From positions 1 to 64,000 of the IMG/VR virus record IMGVR_UViG_3300031857_016023: a stretch of DNA of 64,000 bases; one strand, written 5' to 3'. Both the position numbers and the translations under genes were made by a program. Below the pieces are notes generated by a model, which searched no databases, was not told where the DNA came from, and was given only the letters and a program-made list of their open reading frames with translations. Position 1 is the stretch's first letter, and every line of letters starts with the position of its first letter. This DNA is from a virus. Below, piece by piece: positions 8,372 to 15,809 of the stretch.

Positions 8372-9076
8372 TTACTTTTGCCAAAATTCAAAATCTTCTC
8401 TCAACAATGAATGCCATGTTCCGTTGTGTGGGCCTGGTGGAAATGGATGATTTGGATTAAAGTAAACTAAATTTTCACCAACCAATCCTTTTTCACGCCA
8501 ATTTGCAGCCATCATTTCTTCACCAATCATAATTGTGCCACGGTCATAAAACTTTTCAATTTGATTAAAACAATCTGCGTATTTGTCCATATTAGAAGAA
8601 GATGAAAAAGCAAACTGGTCATTACCAAAATCTCTCTGTGGTGTCATTCGACAATTTGGAATATAAAGTTTACTATTGTCCAATTCAGTAAAAGGTATTG
8701 TAAGATTGATAGCAAAATCGTAGCGAGAACGAATAACCCAATCGTAAGTTTTAGTTTTTTCTTCTTCATGTATAATTTTTAGTTCATTAGCTTTCATCAG
8801 AGAGTATGTTAGATTCCATGCAGCACGAGCAGGATCTTTTACTTTCCAATTTGGTTGTGGTGGCGGAACTCTAGTAAACTTCGACAGGTCATTTGTTAAA
8901 GGTTTTTCTATCATTGTTGCAACTGGTGCATAAGCAGAAACATCTTCTACACCAGGTGAATCCCACACATGACAAAATACATCTACATCATAAAGGTCTA
9001 ATAAATTATTTTTGTGATATTCATAACCTTGTTTAACACATCTTGGTTGTCCACTTAAACATAATGCAATTTTCAT
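8372..9076 (-). CDS. Glycosyltransferase-like protein (SGQPR family)
   Basis: This 234-residue protein starts MKIALCLSGQPRCVKQGYEY, a signature of a poorly described family of predicted GT-A-like transferases in surface-glycan loci. A VFCHVWDSP segment at about 33-41 and DWVIRSRYDFAI at about 132-143 follow; the latter supplies the R-x-D element where a metal or nucleotide would bind. It is related in plan to its upstream neighbour (SGQLR, then CHNWQ, then STRYDID), so the two look like diverged paralogues. It lies in the second glycan island and probably adds a sugar in the cytoplasm. The donor and acceptor are unknown. Confidence 0.72.
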   Translation of the reverse strand: MKIALCLSGQPRCVKQGYEYHKNNLLDLYDVDVFCHVWDSPGVEDVSAYAPVATMIEKPLTNDLSKFTRVPPPQPNWKVKDPARAAWNLTYSLMKANELKIIHEEEKTKTYDWVIRSRYDFAINLTIPFTELDNSKLYIPNCRMTPQRDFGNDQFAFSSSSNMDKYADCFNQIEKFYDRGTIMIGEEMMAANWREKGLVGENLVYFNPNHPFPPGPHNGTWHSLLREDFEFWQK

Positions 9077-9085
9077 TTTTTAATT

Positions 9086-9799
9086 TTACCTTTGTATTGA
9101 TAGCGATAAATTACCTTCAAGTAAAGAGTATATGTTTTTTTCAAAATAGTTTTTTAAAATTAACATATGGGGGCAATATCTCTGCTTATTGTGTATTTCA
9201 ATATTTGATTCTGATATTTTAACTAATTCTTTTAAATATTTAATAAATCCTTCACTAAAAGGAGTTCCAAATAAATCAACTATATTAGGATATAAAAAAT
9301 AATCTGAAGCAAATTTATTAGGGATTATAGAAAAAATATCAGAAACCATACCATAAGAATGCTCACTTGGAGTTATGACTTGATCAGGATGAGCATTTAT
9401 CATGTCTAAAACATTAATTTCTTTTTTAATGTCAATATCGTATCTAGTTGAAACAAAAAAATCATATTTTAAATTAACCAACTCAAAAGCTTTTCTTTTA
9501 CCATAATGTAATGAGATAGAATTTATAAGTTTATCAGGAGTAACTAAATTTTTTGGATTTTTTTGTTGAATTTCTTTTTGCATTTCTTCAAATAGAGGAA
9601 CATTAACATCATAATTTTCTATTAATTGTTTTGTAGGAATTAACACTTCATTTACAAGATTAACATTTGATTCTTGCCAATTATGGCAATATACATCTAA
9701 ATTATTAAATTTAACAAATTCTGATATTTTTTGCCAAGTTTGCGTAAATGATCTTAATTGACCAGAGAGAAGTAAAGCTCCTTTTTTCATTTTATCCAT
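9086..9799 (-). CDS. Glycosyltransferase-like protein (SGQLR family paralogue)
   Basis: This 237-residue protein has the same layout as its downstream neighbour: GALLLSGQLRSFTQTW at the N-terminus, VYCHNWQES at about 36-44 and FFVSTRYDIDIKKE at about 114-127. Sequence similarity outside these blocks is low, so divergence is old or the copies were acquired separately. I keep the ATG at 9799, which has GAGG about six bases upstream and overlaps the preceding stop. Base composition is more AT-rich than neighbouring genes. A cytoplasmic sugar transferase is the likely role. Confidence 0.66.
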   Translation of the reverse strand: MDKMKKGALLLSGQLRSFTQTWQKISEFVKFNNLDVYCHNWQESNVNLVNEVLIPTKQLIENYDVNVPLFEEMQKEIQQKNPKNLVTPDKLINSISLHYGKRKAFELVNLKYDFFVSTRYDIDIKKEINVLDMINAHPDQVITPSEHSYGMVSDIFSIIPNKFASDYFLYPNIVDLFGTPFSEGFIKYLKELVKISESNIEIHNKQRYCPHMLILKNYFEKNIYSLLEGNLSLSIQR

Positions 9800-10631
9800 A
9801 TTTTGCCTCTAATATTTTTCTCCAATTAGGAATCCTATCATATTGATGAACAATTGTAAAGGGTATCCCGGTAGATGTTGTAACAATATTAACACTCATT
9901 TTTGGTTCCGCTTCTATTAAAAATGGCCTGAACTTTTCAATCTTTGTTGGATCTCCTGTCGTGCCAAGTTGTGCAGCCCAAGCATCTTCCGACCTCAAAT
10001 ATACAGAAGTTTCTTTATACGGCGACATTGAAATCATAAAGTTGAATGTAGATTGGTCACAAATAGGAATTGGTCTGCCTTGCGTGGCAACAAAGATATT
10101 ACAAATCAAATCACGCAGAGCATGACCACGACCTGCAAGAACACCCACATTATAAATTTCATTATCTTTAAATTTACTGTAAATGAAATCACCAAAAGTT
10201 TGGTGTAGATTTTCATTTCCCCATGGTTCATCTTTGTAATACATGCTCTCAGAAGCAAACATCAGGTTCTTATCGTCAGTCAAAGCCTTTTCGATATAGT
10301 GAATCGGATTTTGTTGGAAAATAACATCTTTCACATCAGTAGTGATAGCATACCGATATTCATTTTGTGAAAGGTAATTGTAGATATGCAAGAATCTTTC
10401 CACATGCGGAGCTCGACCCGTTTGTGGATAAGTTAGATTTCCTTGTGTGTCTTGTTGAAAACCTACAACAATAAAACCGGCGTCAGAAACTTTCTTTACC
10501 GTATCTTTGTCGCAGTTCATTAGAATCAGGACTTTATCACCTTGAAATCCTGATTTGTTGATTGAGTTAACCCAATACTTTAAAACATTCCAATCGTAGT
10601 TACTGGCACCACCAATTATCAAATCTTTCAT
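9792..10631 (-). CDS. Predicted GT-A glycosyltransferase
   Basis: This 279-residue protein begins with a Rossmann-like strand (DLIIGGASNYDWNVLKYW) and carries YAITTDVKDVIFQQNP at about 93-108, a DxxD-like metal and nucleotide-sugar site. SEDAWAAQLG and a C-terminal FTIVHQYDRIPNW follow. The plan matches phage and bacterial transferases that act on LPS or capsule. It opens the second glycan island after the 10653-14662 late cluster; GAGG lies about seven bases before the ATG. It may modify phage DNA bases, virion proteins or a host surface glycan. Sequence alone does not decide. Confidence 0.72.
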   Translation of the reverse strand: MKDLIIGGASNYDWNVLKYWVNSINKSGFQGDKVLILMNCDKDTVKKVSDAGFIVVGFQQDTQGNLTYPQTGRAPHVERFLHIYNYLSQNEYRYAITTDVKDVIFQQNPIHYIEKALTDDKNLMFASESMYYKDEPWGNENLHQTFGDFIYSKFKDNEIYNVGVLAGRGHALRDLICNIFVATQGRPIPICDQSTFNFMISMSPYKETSVYLRSEDAWAAQLGTTGDPTKIEKFRPFLIEAEPKMSVNIVTTSTGIPFTIVHQYDRIPNWRKILEAKYG

Positions 10632-10652
10632 AACGACCTCATTGTATATTAA

Positions 10653-10979
10653 TTACTTATGCTTGCTATAGTCCTTAAACCGTTTAATTTCTTGGCCTGG
10701 TGTTGCATTTTGATAATTTCGCCGAAGTGTGTCTGTTCCCCATTGGCCCGCACCAGCAACAGGCAATATATCAGGTTTTATTTCTTCGCTCACACTTTTA
10801 TGAAGTTTCACATTGGTAACAGACTGCACATGTTTCCAAGCAGCTTGAGTATCTTTATTCTTTATATGTTGTTCGAGCTTCTTCTTTTGTTCTGCGTTGG
10901 CCTTTTGATGAAACTTAAACATTTCCATCGCACCAATATTGCCAACATAAGCGGCTTCGTCTACCTTACTTTTAAACAT
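10653..10979 (-). CDS. Uncharacterised T4-like phage protein
   Basis: I chose the ATG at 10979, giving 108 residues, because it overlaps the upstream stop (TAATG) and has GAGG five bases before it; a longer frame would run 67 bases into the upstream gene. The product has a Lys/Gln-rich helical middle (KANAEQKKKLEQHIKNK) and a conserved-looking end (VAGAGQWGTDTLRRNYQNAT, then PGQEIKRFKDY). I recall this ending from hypothetical proteins of marine T4-like phages but cannot assign a role. It is the last gene of the unit driven by the late motif at 14691. Confidence 0.68.
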   Translation of the reverse strand: MFKSKVDEAAYVGNIGAMEMFKFHQKANAEQKKKLEQHIKNKDTQAAWKHVQSVTNVKLHKSVSEEIKPDILPVAGAGQWGTDTLRRNYQNATPGQEIKRFKDYSKHK

Positions 10980-11251
10980 TAACCCCTCGTCAACTTTAAT
11001 ATTTTTTGCATTTGTTTTTCGATGATTGGTCCACGGTTTGGCCAATGAATATATGGTTGACTAGCAGTTTTATAAAGATTGGTAAGAAAAGGCATAATAA
11101 TTTTTTCTACTTGTTCTAGCCTTGCTTTATATTCTTCAACTGTTTCATCTTTTTCGGCAATAACTGCCTGATATTCGGCCTCGTCAACTGTGGTAAAACC
11201 AAAGTCATCATCACCATATTGTTTAAGAATGTCATTGATGTTGTATGTCAT
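10979..11251 (-). CDS. Small uncharacterised phage protein
   Basis: The start at 11251 gives 90 residues and uses a TAATG overlap with the stop of the ligase-like gene; an ATG four codons earlier is inside that gene and has no better ribosome site. The protein is helical and acidic at the N-terminus (QYGDDDFGFTTVDEAEYQ), with a heptad-like EEYKARLEQVEKII segment that may form a coiled coil. No catalytic motif or membrane segment is visible. It probably works with its neighbours in the late cluster. Confidence 0.66.
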   Translation of the reverse strand: MTYNINDILKQYGDDDFGFTTVDEAEYQAVIAEKDETVEEYKARLEQVEKIIMPFLTNLYKTASQPYIHWPNRGPIIEKQMQKILKLTRG

Positions 11252-12477
11252 TATTTGTCCCAATTCTTTGCTGCATTGAAGTTTGCTTGACTGAATTCTA
11301 AACGATCAACCAATTTAACAGCATTACCTTTTAATCTATCTACTGCAACAAAACCTTCTGGTGCAGTAATTCTGAAACCACTATCTGTTTTTACAAATGT
11401 GCCAATTGTTTTAACTGTTTCTAATTTACGAATAATCATTAGTTTAGCATCCACCAATAAATTTTGTAAATCAAAAATTGATCTTAGTTGCGCTGCATTT
11501 TGACGAAAAAACCGCATAAGTTCTGTTTTTGCTGCAATTCGTTTTCGTTTTGTTTCTTCTTTCTTTACATCAGCAATATCTTTATTTAGCTTAGCTTCAA
11601 TCCAACGTATCAATTCAAGTGTGTGCTGGTTTGTATTGGTAATTTTTGCACCTTGGCGAACTTTAGCATTATTAAATGTTTTAATGTAAGTTTTAATTGT
11701 TTCGTTTGAAGAAATACGATTCAAAGTCATCGAGGACATACTTTGAAATGTGCGGCCCGCCAGTGAAAGAATTGTGGTTAATTGTTTTGTTTCTTCTTCT
11801 GTAAATGTAGCAGAACCAGAAATGTCAACAAATGAGGCATCACGGAACCAAATATCTTTGGTATTCGTAAGGCCACCAATATCAACATTAAAAGATGCCT
11901 TCATATCCTGCATCTTTTTGCCTGTATATGATGTATGAAACACCACACCTACCTGAGCATCTAGCATCGAGCGAGCCAGTTTAGTATCAGAAGGTACCGC
12001 ATAGACAATGGTATTTGGTTGAAATGTAATGTAAGATTGATTATCGATTACTTGCTTGTCAATATCACCTTTTGTAAACATCATATCGCCTTGCAGGACA
12101 CCTTTGATGCCAAGTTTTGGTAGATAACGCAAAGCTATTTTGAGTTTTTTATTCAGACCTTCTGTTGGATGGTTCTCATCAATGTCATCTTCTGTATAGT
12201 TTAATTTTGGATTGACATTGAAAACGCCTTTGGTGCCAACAAAGAACTTACCATTTTCTGGATTAATGCCAGCAAAAATAGCAGGTGCACCATCCCATTT
12301 GGTGGTGACATTTACTTTAGTATCAGCATGACCTGCTAACATATTGCGAAGTGCTTGTAGAAAGTTGATGGCAGACCTGGCACCTGATACGCCAAAATTT
12401 AGAACTTCATCCTCAATATGCTCGAGGTGAACATTTTTACCTTCTTTGCTTTCCGTTAAGTATTCTGTAAAATTCAT
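11251..12477 (-). CDS. DUF6267-like protein with ligase-superfamily motifs; capsid-tag N-terminus
   Basis: This 408-residue protein resembles the T4-like-phage DUF6267 family. It shows the order of motifs expected of ATP-dependent ligases and capping enzymes: KWDGAPAIF with K60 as candidate nucleotidyl lysine (motif I, KxDG), LQGDMMF at 128-134 (motif III-like), a strand NTIVYAVP at about 155-162, PEGFVAV at 373-379 (motif IV-like EGxV) and VKLV with K388 (motif V-like). About 190 residues of mostly helical sequence lie before motif IV, which is unusual. The protein starts MNFTEYLTE, like a T4 capsid-targeting tag. A polynucleotide ligase or nucleotidyltransferase delivered with the DNA is my inference. 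Confidence 0.72.
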   Translation of the reverse strand: MNFTEYLTESKEGKNVHLEHIEDEVLNFGVSGARSAINFLQALRNMLAGHADTKVNVTTKWDGAPAIFAGINPENGKFFVGTKGVFNVNPKLNYTEDDIDENHPTEGLNKKLKIALRYLPKLGIKGVLQGDMMFTKGDIDKQVIDNQSYITFQPNTIVYAVPSDTKLARSMLDAQVGVVFHTSYTGKKMQDMKASFNVDIGGLTNTKDIWFRDASFVDISGSATFTEEETKQLTTILSLAGRTFQSMSSMTLNRISSNETIKTYIKTFNNAKVRQGAKITNTNQHTLELIRWIEAKLNKDIADVKKEETKRKRIAAKTELMRFFRQNAAQLRSIFDLQNLLVDAKLMIIRKLETVKTIGTFVKTDSGFRITAPEGFVAVDRLKGNAVKLVDRLEFSQANFNAAKNWDK

Positions 12478-13583
12478 TAGCTATACTTTATAAAAATACT
12501 ACTGTTTTTTGTAGCAGATGAAGCATATTCAAAAATGTATTTGCAGAATTCATCTTCTTTTTTAGATTGTAATACTGCATAAACTAAACTAATACCAAGG
12601 TATTTGGACATCCACCAAGTTTTATCTTTTCTATGGCCAGCTTTTGCTTGCATTATTAAATCTTCTAAACTTTCTTTAGATTTTGACAAATATTTAAACA
12701 TCGTAGCAAATTCTTTGAAATCGGAATCTTTTGGTTTTTCAATTGGTACTTGATTGGGTTGTGTTAACTTTGTTCTAGGAACTCCAGCTTCTATAGCACC
12801 AGACATTACAACTCCACCACCAATTTTTCCGCCTGCTGCACTTTTACCTTTAATTTCACCTTGCCAAGAAGATGGTTGTGGTCTACTAGAAAAATTTCGA
12901 AATTGAATTTCACCATCTACACCTTCTGATTTATATTGAATGTAAATATCTTTTGAATCAAACATATTTGCGCCAAGTTTTATTCCTTTAAACTGTGCTA
13001 TAAGTGGTTTACCATTATTAAAAATTTTAGAGTGTGCTTCAGTTGCTTTAGGATCTAATTTTTTCAGAGAAATACCAATTAAATTGGTTTTCGCAAATTC
13101 ATCATAGATGTAACGATTATAATCTCTGAGAGTTGGCCACCCTTCTTTTAATCTGAAATCTTTTTTGGCCATCCAAATATCAGCAGGATTCCATTTATCA
13201 TCACCACTAATGCCACTATCTTTTTTAAATTTTCTCCATTGATCATAAATGGAATCTACGAACCTACCGCCACGATAAAATTTAAATCTTTTTCCTGTTT
13301 TAGCACCAGGCACTTCTTCAAAAATTTTATTTGATGTTTTTACAATGCTGAGAAACCACTTTTCATCCAAACCTTTCATGCATTGTTTTAGTGTTCTATC
13401 ACAGTCGGCGTCAGAAATTGTTCTTTCTGTAACTTGTGAAATATCACCAAGAGGTTTACCATAATGCTGTCTTGTAGCACAAGCATAAGCTTGTAAAGAT
13501 TCAGCAAGTGCAGTTACTTCTGCGCCGGCACCAGATTGGCCTGAAGTATCAGTATTAACTTTAGTAGGAATTTTCATATTCAT
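12477..13583 (-). CDS. Phage protein with possible PD-(D/E)XK nuclease-like core
   Basis: I do not know this 368-residue family by name. WNPADIWMAKK at 131-141 followed by LIGISLKKL at 168-176 has the spacing of an acidic residue then [ILV]SLK, as seen in restriction-endonuclease-like folds. A Gly/Ala/Ser-rich stretch at about 240-265 (KSAAGGKIGGGVVMSG) looks like a linker. The C-terminal third is helical and basic. ATGs at 13583 and 13577 are both possible starts. The gene lies between another candidate nuclease and a ligase-like gene in one late unit, which suggests nucleic-acid processing. Confidence in the gene is high and in the function low. Confidence 0.66.
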   Translation of the reverse strand: MNMKIPTKVNTDTSGQSGAGAEVTALAESLQAYACATRQHYGKPLGDISQVTERTISDADCDRTLKQCMKGLDEKWFLSIVKTSNKIFEEVPGAKTGKRFKFYRGGRFVDSIYDQWRKFKKDSGISGDDKWNPADIWMAKKDFRLKEGWPTLRDYNRYIYDEFAKTNLIGISLKKLDPKATEAHSKIFNNGKPLIAQFKGIKLGANMFDSKDIYIQYKSEGVDGEIQFRNFSSRPQPSSWQGEIKGKSAAGGKIGGGVVMSGAIEAGVPRTKLTQPNQVPIEKPKDSDFKEFATMFKYLSKSKESLEDLIMQAKAGHRKDKTWWMSKYLGISLVYAVLQSKKEDEFCKYIFEYASSATKNSSIFIKYS

Positions 13584-13591
13584 GTGCCATA

Positions 13592-14662
13592 CTATATTTT
13601 TGAAAAATTTATTTGATTATTGAAATTTATATCTGGTTCAAACTCAAAAAATTCCATAATTCTTTTTATTCCACCTTTTAACCATTCTATTACTTTTTCA
13701 AAAAGATCTGTAACAAAATCTTTAATTTTTTTAAAAATTCCAGTAATTATATTTTCTGTTAAAAATATACCATCATAATAATCAAATTCTTCTTTTAATT
13801 TTTTAGCTATCAAACCAACAACACCATAATAATGGTATCGGCCAGTTTTAACTTTTTCAATTTTTTGGGACATTGTTTTAAATCGGCAATCTACATTTGT
13901 CACTTCAGAAACTTTTTTAATTAGTTGTTTATTTTTTATTTTAGCGAATTTATTATTTTGCCCATTTTCGTCCGTAGAAAGTAACCAAATAGCCTTAGCT
14001 TTAGAATCACCAAATTTAACTTCACCACTCATAGCTTCATATACGAAATTATATTTAAATTCTTGATTTTCATTAAATAAATTTTCTAACATATTTTTTA
14101 TTTCATGGTTTATTTTATTTGCTTTTTCAAGAACAATATCATTTCCTTTTTTTAAAGCTTCTCTGGTACCTCCTTCTTTTGTAAGCGTTAGTTCACTAAG
14201 CTTGTTCAATTTTAAATATATTTCTTTTGCTAAGTTTTCTGATTGCACACTTGGGGTGTTTTTAACCGCTGCATAAAAAGTAGCTTTGGCTTCTCTTTTT
14301 CCACCAGACATTAATTGTGCATCTCCCATTTTTATTGATATTCTTTCGTTACCTATTACAATATCAGTTTTTGGTGTTTTGGTTCCTCCTGCTACATTAT
14401 ATGGTTTCCAAAATTCTGCCCATTCATCAGTAACTTCCATACTTTTTAATTTATAAGCTTTTGTTCCAGTTACACCTTGTTGTTTTAAAAACTTAACAAT
14501 GTTTTTTCCAGCCTGAGGTGATATTTTAGTTTTTTTTGAAAGTTTTGGAGGTTCAGTATTATTCCACGCAGAAACAATAACTAATTCCATTTTAGAACCC
14601 TCAGAATTAGATTCATTCAAAAACTGAATATCCTCAGAAATAAATTGTTTGAATGGTTTCAT
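13592..14662 (-). CDS. Candidate PD-(D/E)XK-fold phage protein with capsid-tag N-terminus
   Basis: This 356-residue protein begins MKPFKQFISE, a close match to the T4 internal-protein tag, with [IL]-x-E before the predicted gp21 cut. TPKTDIVIGNERISIKMG at 96-113 gives D100 and S109-x-K111, the layout of a PD-(D/E)XK-like active site with a substituted middle acid. AQLMSGGKREAKATFYAA follows. YEAMSGEVKFGDSKAKAIWL at about 210-229 resembles a conserved block in T4-like phage hypotheticals. The C-terminus is amphipathic and hydrophobic (ITGIFKKIKDFVTDLFEKVI) and might contact membrane. It is the first gene after the late motif GATAAATA at 14691, so late expression and packaging fit together. Confidence 0.72.
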   Translation of the reverse strand: MKPFKQFISEDIQFLNESNSEGSKMELVIVSAWNNTEPPKLSKKTKISPQAGKNIVKFLKQQGVTGTKAYKLKSMEVTDEWAEFWKPYNVAGGTKTPKTDIVIGNERISIKMGDAQLMSGGKREAKATFYAAVKNTPSVQSENLAKEIYLKLNKLSELTLTKEGGTREALKKGNDIVLEKANKINHEIKNMLENLFNENQEFKYNFVYEAMSGEVKFGDSKAKAIWLLSTDENGQNNKFAKIKNKQLIKKVSEVTNVDCRFKTMSQKIEKVKTGRYHYYGVVGLIAKKLKEEFDYYDGIFLTENIITGIFKKIKDFVTDLFEKVIEWLKGGIKRIMEFFEFEPDINFNNQINFSKI

Positions 14663-14690
14663 AAATTAATCTCTCTATAAGTTAATTTAC

Positions 14691-14698
14691 TATTTATC
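14691..14698 (-). promoter_or_regulatory. Late promoter motif (GATAAATA)
   Basis: The minus strand reads GATAAATA, matching the NATAAATA form described for cyanophage late promoters, about 28 bases upstream of the gene starting at 14662 and overlapping the 3' end of the preceding gene. It should drive the 14662-10653 cluster. Confidence 0.6.
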
Positions 14699-15809
14699 TT
14701 ATAATATCTATCTCTTTGTCACCTGTCCACACCTCAATCTCTGTTCTCAGTCGATTCTCTGTTTGGAGTGTTCTAAATCTACTACAAGCCTTCTTTTTCC
14801 ACCATTCTACGATGTTTTCCAAATGGTGTTTATCATAGTTCTCCTTGTCTGGCACAAGTTTATCTGTCTTTCCAAGAACCACATCTTTAAAGTTGGAGAA
14901 GCCATAATTTGAATAGTAGTATCGTTTTTTTTCAGTCAAACCTTTGGCCTTTTCAATAGTGTTCATAAACAAGTCATAATCAGTCTTATGATTCTTTAAT
15001 GATGCTTTGGTCATAGCAATAATTGTGTTGCTAATTTTTAATTTGCGACTAGATGCGTCAGCAGGAACAAATTCACCAACGATGCCTTCAACATAGTTTT
15101 TCAAATCTTCATAAGGTTTGCCGTGCATCATTGGTAGAAAATTGGATTCAGTTACACCGCCAAAACGCAAATAAGGTTTCATGCCATCATATTGTGATAC
15201 GGCTTTTGTGGTGCCATATAAACTGGTCGTTTCAAACAAGCAAGTATTCATATTATATTTTTTGTCCAACATTTCTCTTACTTCATGTGAACAACAGATA
15301 CCTGCAAGTAACTTTCCACCAAGATAATTGAAACCAAAAGGTTGTGCTGGTACAATTACGAAACCCATACCTGCAGCACGATTGAAAGCCTTTGTTGTTT
15401 CTAGTTCATTGGTCATTACACATTGAAGCAGTTCGTTTCTTGGTTTCATCATAATTGTTGGCGAACCAATACGAATAAAACCAACCCATTTCTTTGTTTT
15501 CTTTTCCATTACTGCAAGGCGAAGATTGCGACCAGGACTACTAAGGTTGTTGTGTGATGAAATTATATCCAAATACAACTGCCATCTTGCTGATTCCAAT
15601 TCAACAACTTCAAACTCCATATCTTGTGGATTGATTGTGAAGTCATCAAATAAATCTGCTTCAGGTCCACAACCAGGCAGAGTAAAAGGCATCTCAGCAA
15701 GAGAGTTTAGTTTTTGCTCACGCATATATTCATCGATTCGGTTGAAGTCACCAAAATAATCTTCAAAGACCTTGGCACAATGTAAGGCCTGTTCATAATT
15801 TAAATTCAT
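14694..15809 (-). CDS. DruA-like (DUF4338) protein, copy 1
   Basis: This 371-residue protein has the core of the DUF4338 family that includes DruA of the Druantia defence system. SPGRNLRLAVMEKKTKKWVG at 91-110 is followed by PRNELL, then PAQPFGFNYLGGKLLAGI at 154-171 and ETTSLYGTTKAVSQYDG at 193-209. The biochemical role of the family is not known to me. A second copy at 33682 shares each block in the same order. The start overlaps the gp41 stop (ATGA), so it is translated with the helicase and may be part of the replication unit. Use against rival phages, or a role in phage DNA metabolism, are both possible. Confidence 0.78.
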   Translation of the reverse strand: MNLNYEQALHCAKVFEDYFGDFNRIDEYMREQKLNSLAEMPFTLPGCGPEADLFDDFTINPQDMEFEVVELESARWQLYLDIISSHNNLSSPGRNLRLAVMEKKTKKWVGFIRIGSPTIMMKPRNELLQCVMTNELETTKAFNRAAGMGFVIVPAQPFGFNYLGGKLLAGICCSHEVREMLDKKYNMNTCLFETTSLYGTTKAVSQYDGMKPYLRFGGVTESNFLPMMHGKPYEDLKNYVEGIVGEFVPADASSRKLKISNTIIAMTKASLKNHKTDYDLFMNTIEKAKGLTEKKRYYYSNYGFSNFKDVVLGKTDKLVPDKENYDKHHLENIVEWWKKKACSRFRTLQTENRLRTEIEVWTGDKEIDIIR

